Shown: positions 41,097 through 51,414 of the stretch, in pieces
How positions within the stretch are numbered: the first letter of the stretch is position 1
How the letters are laid out: every line of letters begins with the position of its first letter
DNA from: Thalassobaculum_A sp040219615
Lineage (GTDB): Bacteria > Pseudomonadota > Alphaproteobacteria > Thalassobaculales > Thalassobaculaceae
Assembly (NCBI RefSeq): GCF_040219615.1
Contig: NZ_JAVJSE010000024.1
Span: forward strand, 108,650-172,649
DNA length: 64,000 bases
Reading direction: 5' to 3'
Notes under the pieces: generated by a model
Database searches by the model: none
What the model was told of the DNA's origin: nothing
What the model saw: the letters and a program-made list of their open reading frames with translations, nothing else
Translations under genes and position numbers: made by a program

Positions 41097-43174
41097 TCCC
41101 CGACGCCATCGACATCGCCTTCGGGCCGCTGCTGCCGTGGCCGGCGATCGCGGTCCTGGCGGCGGCCGCCGCCCTGCTGGCCGGCCTGGTGCTGTGGCGC
41201 CGCGCCCGCGGCGGCTGGTGGCGGACCCTGGCGCTGGCCCTGCTGGTGCTGGCGCTCGCCAATCCGTCGATCGTCGCCGAGCGCCGGGAGCCGCGGTCGG
41301 ACGTGGTGGTGGTCGCGGTCGACCGCAGCGCCAGCCAGGAGATCGGCGAGCGCCCGGCGCGCACCGAGGCGGCGCTCCAGGAACTGGACGCCAGGCTGGC
41401 GCGGATGCCCGACCTGGTCGTCGAACGCGTCGTGGTGTCCAGCCGCGGCCTGTCCGGCGCCGAGGAAGGCACCCGGCTGATGGCGGCGGTCCGCGAGGCG
41501 CTGGCCGACGTGCCCGAGCACCGTCTGGCCGGGATCATCGCCATCACCGACGGCCAGGTGCACGACGTCGAGGCGGCGATGGCGGCCGAGCAGCCGGCCG
41601 GCCCGTTCCACGTCCTGCTGACCGGCGAGCGCGGCGAGCAGGACCGCCGCCTGCGGATCGTGCGGGCGCCGAGCTTCGGCATGGTCGACAAGACCGTCAC
41701 GGTGACCCTGGAGGTGATCGACCCGGCGGCGCCGACCGGATCCGCGACCACCGTCCTGATGGGAATCGACGGCGCCGAGGCGATCCCGCTGGCGGTCCCG
41801 GTCAACCAGGAGCATTCGGTCGAGGTGCCGATCAGGCACGGCGGCCAGACCATCCTCGAATTCGCGGCCGAGCCCGGCACCCGGGAACTGGTGCTGGACA
41901 ACAACCGTGCGGTGATCGCGGTCAACGGCGTGCGCGACCGCCTGCGGGTGCTGCTGGTGTCGGGCGAGCCGCACGCCGGCGAGCGTACCTGGCGCGACAT
42001 CCTGAAGTCCGACCCGTCGGTCGACCTGGTGCATTTCACCATCCTGCGGCCGCCGGAAAAGCAGGACGGCACGCCGATCCGCGAGCTGTCGCTGATCGCC
42101 TTCCCGATCCGCGAGCTGTTCGAGCTGAAGCTGGCGGACTTCGACCTGATCATCTTCGACCGCTACCGGCGGCGCGGCGTGCTGCCCCGCATGTACATGC
42201 AGAACATCGCCGAATACGTCCGCAACGGCGGCGCGCTGCTGGAGGCCTCGGGACCGACCTTCGCCAGCCGCCTCAGCCTGGCGCGCACGCCGATCGGCGA
42301 CGTGCTGCCGGCGCAGCCGACCGGCGGCATCGTCGAGCAGGGCTTCCGGCCGCGGGTCACCGCGCTCGGCAACCGCCACCCGGTCACCGCCGAGCTGGCG
42401 GGCGCCGGGGCCGACGGCGGCGAGCCGACCTGGGGCCGCTGGTTCCGCCAGATCGAGGCGCGCGACGTGCGCGGCAACGTGGTGATGTCCGGCGACGCCG
42501 AACGGCCGCTGCTGGTGCTCGACCGGGTCGGCGAGGGCCGGGTCGCGCATCTGCTGTCGGATCACCTGTGGCTGTGGAGCCGCGGCTACGAGGGCGGCGG
42601 GCCGCAGGCCGAGCTGCTGCGGCGGACCGCGCACTGGCTGATGCGCGAGCCGGACCTGGAGGAGGACGTCCTGCGGGCGTTCGCGCGCGGCGACCAGCTG
42701 GAGATCGACCGGCGCACCCTGGAGGGCGACCTGCCGCCGGTGCGGATCGAGCTGCCGGACGGCAGCAGCCGCGAGGTCGCGTTGGAGGAACTGGGTCCGG
42801 GACACGGGACCGCCACCCTGCAGGTCGACCGCCCCGGCCTGTACCGGCTGAGCGACGGCGTGCGCACCGCCCTGGTCGCGGTCGGCGCCCTCAACCCGGT
42901 CGAGCTGTCCGACGTCGCCGCCACCGAGGACCGGCTGCGGCCGCTGAGCCAGGCGACCGGCGGCGGCCTGCAGTGGATCGGCGAGGACGGCGTGCCGGCG
43001 CTGCGCCGGGTGTCGGCCGACCGCGCCGCCGCCGGGCGCGGCTGGTTCGGGCTCAGGGCCAACGGCGACTACGTGGTGACCGGCGTTCTGACGATCCCGG
43101 CCCTGCCGGCGGCGCTGGCCCTGCTGCTGCTGCTCGGCGGCCTGCTGATGACCTGGCGCCGCGAGGGCGACTGA
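41093..43174 (+). CDS. Amidotransferase-like membrane protein of the MoxR cluster
   Basis: A 693-residue protein with two N-terminal TM helices (WPAIAVLAAAAALLAGLVLW; WWRTLALALLVLALANPSIV), a vWA-like segment (VVVVAVDRSASQEIG) and a long extracytoplasmic part. The latter has a class I amidotransferase-like region (RVLLVSGEPHAGERTWRDIL; YVRNGGALLEASGPTFASR). A C-terminal TM near 665-685 closes it. The start overlaps the DUF4159 gene's stop (ATGA). It is the last gene of the MoxR operon and converges on a LysR gene 4 bp away. Partner to the DUF4159 protein by similar fold; exact function unknown. Confidence 0.88.
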   Translation: MIPDAIDIAFGPLLPWPAIAVLAAAAALLAGLVLWRRARGGWWRTLALALLVLALANPSIVAERREPRSDVVVVAVDRSASQEIGERPARTEAALQELDARLARMPDLVVERVVVSSRGLSGAEEGTRLMAAVREALADVPEHRLAGIIAITDGQVHDVEAAMAAEQPAGPFHVLLTGERGEQDRRLRIVRAPSFGMVDKTVTVTLEVIDPAAPTGSATTVLMGIDGAEAIPLAVPVNQEHSVEVPIRHGGQTILEFAAEPGTRELVLDNNRAVIAVNGVRDRLRVLLVSGEPHAGERTWRDILKSDPSVDLVHFTILRPPEKQDGTPIRELSLIAFPIRELFELKLADFDLIIFDRYRRRGVLPRMYMQNIAEYVRNGGALLEASGPTFASRLSLARTPIGDVLPAQPTGGIVEQGFRPRVTALGNRHPVTAELAGAGADGGEPTWGRWFRQIEARDVRGNVVMSGDAERPLLVLDRVGEGRVAHLLSDHLWLWSRGYEGGGPQAELLRRTAHWLMREPDLEEDVLRAFARGDQLEIDRRTLEGDLPPVRIELPDGSSREVALEELGPGHGTATLQVDRPGLYRLSDGVRTALVAVGALNPVELSDVAATEDRLRPLSQATGGGLQWIGEDGVPALRRVSADRAAAGRGWFGLRANGDYVVTGVLTIPALPAALALLLLLGGLLMTWRREGD

Positions 43175-43178
43175 CCGG

Positions 43179-44108
43179 TCAGCGGCCGGGTTCGTCCCGA
43201 TCGGGCTCGTCCCAGTACGGCCGGTCGGTGAAGGTCTCGACCGCGAAGTCGATGAAGGCGCGGACCTTGGCGGCCAGCGGCCGGCCCGGCGGATACACAG
43301 CGTACAGCGCCACCGCCCGCGGCTCGTGGTCCGGCAGCACCTGGACCAGGGTCCCGTCCTGCAGATAGGGGCACAGGATGAAGGTCGGCATGTGCACGAT
43401 GCCGAGGCTGGCCGCCGCCATCCGCGACAGCGAGTCGCCGTTGTTGGCGATCATCCGGGGGTGGTAGCGGTGCTGGTAGACCCCGTCGGCGCCGTCCAGG
43501 GTCCATACGGTTCCGCCGGTGCTGAGGCTGTAGCCGAGGCAGGAATGATCCTGCAGGTCGCCTGGTGTCGCGGGGGTTCCCCGACGCTCCAGATAGGCCG
43601 GCGACGCCGCCAGGATGCGCCGGACCGGCGCCAGCCGGCGGGCGATCAGCGGCGAGTCGGCGAGTTCGGCGATCCGCAGCGCGACGTCGTAGCCCTCCTC
43701 CACCATGTCGACGATGCGGTCGTTCAGGACCAGTTCCACCGACAGGCCGGGATACCGTTCCATCAGGGCCGGCAGATGCTGCGCCAGATGCAGCTGGCCG
43801 AACGACACCCCGGTGGTGATCCTCAGCAGGCCGGACGGGTCGGTCTGCATGGAACCGGCCTCCTGCTCGGCCGCCTCGGCCTCGGCGATGATGCGCTGGC
43901 AGCGTTCGTACAGGCGGGCGCCAGCCTCGGTCAGGGCCAGCCGGCGGGTGCTGCGGTTCAGCAGCCGGGTGCCCAGCCTGTCCTCGAGGCGGGCGACCTG
44001 CTTGGACACCGCCGACTTCGACAGCCCGAGCCGGATCGCCGCCTTCGAGAAGCTGCCCTCGTCCACGACCCGGGCGAAGCTGGCCATGGCGGACAGGTTG
44101 TCGAGCAT
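43179..44108 (-). CDS. LysR family transcriptional regulator
   Basis: A 309-residue LysR regulator with helix-turn-helix MASFARVVDEGSFSKAAIRL then GLSKSAVSKQVARLEDRLGT. A CrgA/DsdC-like effector domain follows. Start ATG 44108 is the usual LysR beginning (MLDNLSAMASF). It faces the wrbA-pirin pair across 153 bp, with the palindrome GTTTC-N6-GAAAC directly upstream of its start. LysR genes placed this way commonly govern wrbA- or quinone-response genes. The effector could be a quinone or flavonoid; this is inferred. Confidence 0.9.
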   Translation of the reverse strand: MLDNLSAMASFARVVDEGSFSKAAIRLGLSKSAVSKQVARLEDRLGTRLLNRSTRRLALTEAGARLYERCQRIIAEAEAAEQEAGSMQTDPSGLLRITTGVSFGQLHLAQHLPALMERYPGLSVELVLNDRIVDMVEEGYDVALRIAELADSPLIARRLAPVRRILAASPAYLERRGTPATPGDLQDHSCLGYSLSTGGTVWTLDGADGVYQHRYHPRMIANNGDSLSRMAAASLGIVHMPTFILCPYLQDGTLVQVLPDHEPRAVALYAVYPPGRPLAAKVRAFIDFAVETFTDRPYWDEPDRDEPGR

Positions 44109-44112
44109 GATT

Positions 44113-44128
44113 GTTTCCCACAAGAAAC
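44113..44128. promoter_or_regulatory. Palindrome GTTTC-N6-GAAAC upstream of lysR
   Basis: The 16-bp palindrome GTTTC-CCACAA-GAAAC contains a T-N11-A LysR core and starts 5 bp upstream of the lysR start codon. It is near the promoter region shared with wrbA (start 44262). It is likely the autoregulatory LysR site; this is inferred from position. Confidence 0.5.
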
Positions 44129-44261
44129 TATATGTCCAAATAATCGGCCTTCTGGCGACTGAAGGCAACGATTAGATGAGCCTCAGTCCATTCGATCCAG
44201 ACGGCAACCCCGACCCGAACCGGGTCAGGCCGATCCGGACGCAACAGAACGAGGCGCGACC

Positions 44262-44864
44262 ATGAGCAAGATTCTTGTGCTGTACTACTCGACCTGGGGT
44301 CATGTGGAGACCATGGCCCGGGCGGTCGAGAAGGGTGCGGCCGGCGTGCCGGGTACCGAGGTGACGGTGAAGCGGGTGCCGGAGCTGATGCCGGAGGAGG
44401 TCACGACCCGGATGAAGGCCAAGGTCGATCAGGCGGCGCCGATCGCCGATCCGCTGGAGCTGGCCGACTACGACGCGGTCATCTTCGGGACCCCGACCCG
44501 GTTCGGGAACATGGCGGCGCAGATGCGCAACTTCCTGGACCAGACCGGCGCGCTGTGGGCCAAGGGCGCCCTGGTCGGCAAGGTCGGCAGCGTGTTCGCC
44601 TCGACCGGCACCGGCGGCGGCAACGAGACCACCATCACCTCGTTCCACCACACCCTGATGCATCACGGCATGGTCGTGGTCGGCCTGCCCTATGCCGCGC
44701 CGCAGCTCGCCGACATCAGCGAGGTCAAGGGTGGCTCGCCCTATGGCGCCGCCACCATCGCCGGCGGCGACGGCAGCCGTCAGCCCTCCGAGAAGGAACT
44801 GGCACTCGCCGAGTTCCAGGGCGCGCATGTCGCCCGCATCGCCACCAAGCTGGCCGCCGCCTGA
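44262..44864 (+). CDS. wrbA: NAD(P)H:quinone oxidoreductase, WrbA type
   Basis: A 200-residue flavodoxin-like enzyme that reduces quinones by two electrons and protects against quinone stress. Seen: the FMN phosphate loop YYSTWGHVETMARAV, FGTPTRFGNMAAQMRNFLDQ and FASTGTGGGNETTITSFHHT. GAGGCG precedes the ATG. The pirin-family gene starts 31 bp downstream, so they form an operon. A LysR regulator is divergent upstream. Confidence 0.96.
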   Translation: MSKILVLYYSTWGHVETMARAVEKGAAGVPGTEVTVKRVPELMPEEVTTRMKAKVDQAAPIADPLELADYDAVIFGTPTRFGNMAAQMRNFLDQTGALWAKGALVGKVGSVFASTGTGGGNETTITSFHHTLMHHGMVVVGLPYAAPQLADISEVKGGSPYGAATIAGGDGSRQPSEKELALAEFQGAHVARIATKLAAA

Positions 44865-44895
44865 GACGCGCGGCCGGCGGTCAAGGAGACCGACT

Positions 44896-45594
44896 ATGAT
44901 CGACGTTCGTCCATTCGACAGCCTCGGGCGGTTCAACATCGACTGGCTGGCCGCCCGTCATCACTTCAGCTTCGGCCACTACAACGACCCGCAGCGCATG
45001 GGCTTCGGCGCCCTGCGGGTGTGGAACGACGACACCATCAGGCCGGGCACCGGCTTCGACCCGCACCCGCACCGCGACATGGAGATCATCACCTATGTCC
45101 GGAAGGGCGCGATCACCCACCGCGACCGGCTCGGCAACGAGGGCCGTACCGAGGCCGGCGACGTGCAGGTGATGTCGGCCGGCACCGGGATCGTGCACGC
45201 CGAGTACAACCTCGAGGACGACGACACGCAGATCTTCCAGATCTGGATCCTGCCGTCCGGCAACGGCTTCGAGCCGCGCTGGGAGGCCCGCAGCTTCCCG
45301 AAGGGCGACCGGGCCGGTGAGCTGGTGGTGCTGGCGTCGGGCCGCGAAGGTGACGAGGATGCGCTGCGGATCAACCAGGACGCCGCGGTGATCGGCGCCA
45401 CCGTCAAGGCCGGGCAGAGCGTCACCCACCGCCTGGCCAAGGGCCGCAAGGCCTATCTGGTGGCGGCGACCGGGTCGATCACGGTGAACGGCCAGGCCGC
45501 CAACGCCCGCGACGGCGTGGCGATCGCCGACGAGGACTACATCGAGGTCCACGCCACCGAGGATGCCGAGATCGTGCTGGTCGACGTGCCCTGA
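44896..45594 (+). CDS. Pirin family protein (bicupin)
   Basis: A 232-residue pirin-like bicupin. The N-terminal cupin metal site is FDPHPHRDMEIITYVRKG (His, His, and Glu), completed by GIVHAEYN. Some pirins are quercetin dioxygenases, others act as regulators or redox sensors. AAGGAG lies upstream of ATG 44896. Together with wrbA and a LysR gene it suggests a response to quinones or flavonoids. Which pirin function applies is not decidable. Confidence 0.9.
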   Translation: MIDVRPFDSLGRFNIDWLAARHHFSFGHYNDPQRMGFGALRVWNDDTIRPGTGFDPHPHRDMEIITYVRKGAITHRDRLGNEGRTEAGDVQVMSAGTGIVHAEYNLEDDDTQIFQIWILPSGNGFEPRWEARSFPKGDRAGELVVLASGREGDEDALRINQDAAVIGATVKAGQSVTHRLAKGRKAYLVAATGSITVNGQAANARDGVAIADEDYIEVHATEDAEIVLVDVP

Positions 45595-45633
45595 CCGCCG
45601 GGGCTTCGGCCGGGAATCGCGGAGCGGCGGCGC

Positions 45634-45996
45634 TTACCGGTCGCCGCTTTCGCCTTCCCGCCCGTCGGCCTCCTGCGCCATGCGCAGCCACGAGGACACC
45701 ACGATGCCGGCGTCCTCGGAATCGAACTTCACGCGGGTTCCGCCGTCATCCAGGCCGACCACATGGCCCGGCAGCGACAGGCCCGACGCGGCGTGCCGCA
45801 CCGTGACTGTCTCTCCGACCGCGGCCGACACCCCGGGCATCAGCCGGATTCCGCCGGCCGACACGTTGTCGAGAACGCATTCGACGGTCCCGCCGGCCAC
45901 GTCGACCTCGACCTGCGCCGACACCGGATAGCGCGGGTACCGCCGCCGCTCGGCGTCGCGTTGAGAATTCGAGAAGATCCGCTTGAGCCAGCGCAC
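45634..45996 (-). CDS. PilZ domain-containing protein
   Basis: A 120-residue cyclic-di-GMP-binding candidate. The RxxxR motif is in ERRRYPRYPVSAQVEV and the (D/N)xSxxG motif in LDNVSAGGIRL, so both ligand motifs are intact. The start is GTG 45996 with GGGAGCG upstream. Stand-alone PilZ proteins relay c-di-GMP to motility or polysaccharide machinery. It is divergent from the 344-residue unknown gene. A diguanylate cyclase is in the same window at 6.4 kb, but no direct link is shown. Confidence 0.88.
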   Translation of the reverse strand: MRWLKRIFSNSQRDAERRRYPRYPVSAQVEVDVAGGTVECVLDNVSAGGIRLMPGVSAAVGETVTVRHAASGLSLPGHVVGLDDGGTRVKFDSEDAGIVVSSWLRMAQEADGREGESGDR

Positions 45997-46151
45997 ACCG
46001 CGCTCCCTATCACCGGCATTCGGCGATCACTTTAGGCGTTTCGCCGACACGACGCGAGCCGTCCGGCTTTTCGGCCGGCGCCGTGTCTGATAATGAAGGG
46101 CGATGAAGATCGGTCCGATACCGCTCCGTCGGCGGTCGTAGGGGGGAGTCG

Positions 46152-47186
46152 ATGTCGGCGGAAGCGATGGAGTCCGAGTTCTACTCGGACGACGAGAAGG
46201 ATGCTCTGCACATCCTTCCATTGGCGATCATCCCGCTCAAGACACCGGGCCTGCGGCGGCCGCGTCTGATCAAGAACGCGCGCTTCGAGACCGTGGTCGA
46301 GCTGTTCCGCGACGCCCGCTCGGGCTCCGGCCAGATCGACATTGCCGGGCTGTCGGACTTCTTCGACGCGTCCGACGCCACCTTCATCGAGGACCGGGTG
46401 ATCATCGAGGCGCTGGCGGAGGCGCCCAGCTTCGACGTGTACTCGCTGCGTCTCACCCTGCGCTCGCACAACCTCAAGGTCGACGAGGCCGAGCATCTGC
46501 GGCTGTCCGGGAAGATGCAGGAGAAGCTGACCGGCTACATGCGGGTGTTCACCCGCCCGCTGGTCGCCAAGGTGTTCGGCGACGACACCCGCGACATCTC
46601 CTCGGCCGCCCAGATCATCGACATGTTCCGCGAGGTCGACCGCGAGGAGGCGCTGCGCCGGATCAAGGCGATCTCCGACGCGCTCGGCCTCGACATCGAG
46701 CAGATCCCGGGCTTCCTCGAGGACTACGGCGACATCTTCCTGTCGCTCAGTTACTTCAAGCGCTACCTCGACCAGCTCCGACCGGATTTCGAGGTGTTCA
46801 AGGCCTGGATGCAGGAGGGCATCGTCCAGTCGCATCTGCGGCACAATCGCGACGCCATGCGGGCCTGCGAGGTCGTGACCTCCAACGTCGACGAGGCCAT
46901 TCGCTTCGTGCTGTCGCGGTTCCAGGCGTTCGACGAGACCAGCAAGGAGTTCTGGAAGGACCTGTCGCGCGAGCGCTACGGCGTGCTGCGGCAGCTGATC
47001 CAGAGCCACCACCACACGGTCGGCGGCATCCTGTGCGGACTGTCGGTCAAGCTCGAGCGCTGGCACACCGACTTCCCGACTGCCACCGGCAGCCCGAACA
47101 AGCGGGTCGACTTCCTGCTGGCCGAGATGGTGCCGGGGCTCGAGAAGATCCGGGCCCTGGAGAAGTCGGCGCCGCGGCTGGGGTAG
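46152..47186 (+). CDS. Conserved-looking protein of unknown function, 344 residues
   Basis: Not recognised by family. The protein is soluble, mainly alpha-helical and acidic at the start (MSAEAMESEFYSDDEKDAL). Segments such as ADLGLDIEQIPGFLEDYGDI-like EQIPGFLEDYGDIFLSLSYF and YMRVFTRPLVAKVFGDDTRD look ordered, as does ERYGVLRQLIQSHHHTVGG near the C-terminus. No TM helix or signal peptide. GGGGGAG lies upstream of the ATG. It is divergent from the PilZ gene (155 bp between starts) and faces hutH across a palindromic repeat. A c-di-GMP connection is only positional. Confidence 0.72.
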   Translation: MSAEAMESEFYSDDEKDALHILPLAIIPLKTPGLRRPRLIKNARFETVVELFRDARSGSGQIDIAGLSDFFDASDATFIEDRVIIEALAEAPSFDVYSLRLTLRSHNLKVDEAEHLRLSGKMQEKLTGYMRVFTRPLVAKVFGDDTRDISSAAQIIDMFREVDREEALRRIKAISDALGLDIEQIPGFLEDYGDIFLSLSYFKRYLDQLRPDFEVFKAWMQEGIVQSHLRHNRDAMRACEVVTSNVDEAIRFVLSRFQAFDETSKEFWKDLSRERYGVLRQLIQSHHHTVGGILCGLSVKLERWHTDFPTATGSPNKRVDFLLAEMVPGLEKIRALEKSAPRLG

Positions 47187-47215
47187 ACAGCCAATTCGAG
47201 ATGCCGAGGCGGTGT

Positions 47216-47318
47216 GTGGGTCCCGGAGCCGGCGGCTCGCGCCGCCCCTCCGGGATGACGGAGGAGAATTGATCGTCGTCCCGGAGGGGACGCGTCAGCG
47301 TCCGGCTCCGGGACCCAC
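47216..47318. repeat. Palindromic intergenic element, copy A
   Basis: Outer arms GTGGGTCCCGGAGCCGG and its exact complement (17 bp) enclose two short side hairpins (GGCGGC-TCGC-GCCGCC; GACGC-GTCA-GCGTC). The inner stem is CCCCTCCGGGATGACG with one mismatch. It lies between the convergent unknown gene and hutH and may also end transcription. Confidence 0.88.
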
Positions 47319-47343
47319 GGGAAGACGGGCCTGACGGGCGATG

Positions 47344-48869
47344 TCAGCCTCCCTCCACCGTCACCCCGGCGATCCGGTCGAACGCCCCCGCCCCGATGCG
47401 CGCCGCCACCGCCTCGATGTCGCGGCCGACCTGGCGGTCGTGCTCGAAGAACTCGGCGACGTTGCGCACCTCGGCCACCGCCTCGGCCAGCGCCGGCGAC
47501 GTCGCCAGCGGCCGGCGCAGGTCGACGCCCTGGGCGGCGCAGAGCAGCTCGACCGCCACGATCCGCCGCAGGTTGGCGGCCATCGCCAGCAGCCGCCGCG
47601 CCCCGTGGGTCGCCATCGAGACGTGGTCCTCCTGGTTGGCCGAGGTCGGCAGGCTGTCGATGCTGGCCGGCGACGCCAGCAGCTTGGTCTCGGACTGCAG
47701 GGCGGCGGCCGTCACCTGGGCGATCATGAAGCCGGAGTTGATGCCCGGCTCGGCCACCAGGAACGGCGGCAGGGTCGAGATGTTGACGTCCATCAGCATC
47801 GCCGTGCGGCGCTCCGACAGCGCGCCGATCTCGGACGCCGCGATGGCGATCTGGTCGGCCGCGAACGCCACCGGCTCGGCATGGAAGTTGCCCCCCGACA
47901 TCACCTCGCCGGTGTCGCTGAACACCAGCGGGTTGTCGGACACCGCGTTGGCCTCGGCCGCCAGCCGCCCGGCGGCGAACCGCAGGTGGTCCAGCACCGC
48001 ACCCATGACCTGCGGCTGGCAGCGCAGCGAATACGGGTCCTGCACCCGGTCGCACTCCAGGTGCGAGTTCCGGATCGCCGAGCCGTGCAGCAGCCGGCGG
48101 TACACCGCCGCGGTCTCGGCCTGGCCGGGATGGGCGCGCAGCGCGTGGATGCGGGCGTCGAACGGGGTGTCCGAGCCCATGGCGGCGTCGACCGTCATCG
48201 CGCCCGCCACCAGGGCGGCGTTGAACACCCGCTCGATCTCGAACAGCCCGGCCAGCGCCAGCGCGGTCGACACCTGGGTACCGTTCAGCAGCGCCAGCCC
48301 CTCCTTGGGCGCCAGTTCGACCGCCGTCAGCCCGGCCGCCTGCAGGGCCGCCTCGCCGTGCAGCGGCCGGCCGTCCTGCACCGCGTCGCCCTCGCCGATC
48401 AGCACCGCCGACATGTGGGCGAGCGGCGCCAGGTCGCCGGAGGCGCCGACCGAGCCCTGGCCGGGGATCACCGGCAGCACGCCCCTGTTGGCCAGGGTCA
48501 GCAGCGCGTCGATCACCTCGCCGCGGATGCCGGAATGGCCGCGCCCCAGGCCGTTGGCCTTCAGCGCCAGGATCAGGAACACGATGTCGCCGGCCAGCGG
48601 GTCGCCGACCCCGGCGCAGTGCGAGCGCACCAACGCCTTCTGCAGGTCGGCCAGCCGGTCGGCCGGGATGGTCTTCTGCGCCAGCTTCCCGAAGCCGGTG
48701 TTGACCCCGTAGACCACCTTGCCCGAGGCGATCACCCGGGCGACGGTCGCTGCGGAATCGGCGATCGCCTCGCGCGCCGCCGGGTCCAGGGCGAGGGTCG
48801 GCCGCTCGCGGTACAGCCGCCGCAGGTCGCCGAGCGCCAGCTCGCCGGGGGTTATCGTCAGGCCAGCCA

Positions 48870-48870
<1 letters not shown>
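47344..48870 (-). CDS. hutH: Histidine ammonia-lyase
   Basis: Removes ammonia from histidine to give urocanate, the first step of histidine use. The 508 residues carry the Ala143-Ser144-Gly145 triad in SVGASGDLAPLAH, which forms the MIO electrophile by self-cyclisation. GVNTGFGKLA and SANQEDHVSMATHGARRL are further signature parts. Start ATG 48870 overlaps the hutU stop by one base (TGATG), so translation is coupled. It is third in hutC-hutU-hutH. Confidence 0.98.
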
Positions 48871-50542
<1,672 letters not shown>

Positions 50543-50546
<4 letters not shown>

Positions 50547-51316
50547 GGGCGGTCCTCCTTGACGGGCGCCACGTCGAAGGCGGCGCCGAGACGGTAGCGG
50601 TCGGCCGGGTGCCACAGCCAGGCACGCGAGACGACGCGGTTCGAGAGAGCGGTGCGGCGGTGCAGCAGCAGGCAGGGCGCGCCGATCCGCATGCCGAGCG
50701 CGCAGCGGATCCGGTCCGGCGGCATCGCCGCCTCCACCACATGCTCGACATGCGGGGTCGGCGCCACCCGCGTCAGGTATTCGTTCGGGGTGATGCGGGC
50801 GAAGTCCTGGGCCAGGTAGTCGGGCGCTGCCGCCGGGTTCACGTAGCGGTCCTCGAACTGGACGGCGTGGCCGCCCTCGAAATGCACGATCGCCGAATGG
50901 AACGCCCGGTCGCCGACCGCCACCCCGAGGGCCGCGGCGACGGTCGCGCCGGCGGAGACCGCCGCGAGTTCCCGGACTTCCGCCCGGTACTCATGCCCGC
51001 GCGCACGGATCTCGTCGGCGATGTTGCGCAGCTCCATCAGTTCGGACTGCGGGCGCGCGTCGGCCACGAAGGTCCCGAGCCCCTGGACCCGCCGCAGCAC
51101 GCCCTCGGCGGCGAGCTCGCGCAGCGCCCGGTTGGCGGTCATGCGGCTGACCCCCAGCTCGGCGACCAGCTCGTTCTCCGACGGCGTCCGGTCGTCCGGC
51201 CGGAGTTCGCCCGAACCGATGCGATCGACCAGCCAGTCCTTGACGGCCTGATAGCGGGGAACGGCGGCTTCGCTCACGGAACGGACAACTCCCGGCATCT
51301 GAAGTCCGGACATCAT
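50543..51316 (-). CDS. hutC: Histidine utilization repressor, GntR family
   Basis: A 257-residue GntR/HutC regulator: N-terminal winged helix (YQAVKDWLVDRIGSGELRPD; SENELVAELGVSRMTANRAL) and a UTRA effector domain that binds urocanate. A perfect HutC operator starts 2 bp upstream of the first ATG at 51316. Because the operator would then overlap the ribosome site, in-frame ATG 51298 or GTG 51277 may be the real start. The stop overlaps hutU. Repression of the whole operon, relieved by urocanate, is the known mode of the family. Confidence 0.93.
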
Positions 51317-51317
51317 G

Positions 51318-51331
51318 CTTGTATATACAAG
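51318..51331. promoter_or_regulatory. HutC operator
   Basis: CTTGTATATACAAG is a perfect 14-bp palindrome matching the known HutC site (CTTGTATGTACAAG type) at 13 of 14 positions. It lies between hutC and the divergent ABC ATPase gene (start 51415), so it can control both directions. The central TATATA could be part of a promoter. Confidence 0.88.
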
Positions 51332-51414
51332 ATTCCTGCAACCGGATTCTTCACGCCCGGCTTTCGCGGGTCCGGCGGCGATGGCATAACCGCCGCTCCC
51401 AGCGAGGAAGAGCC

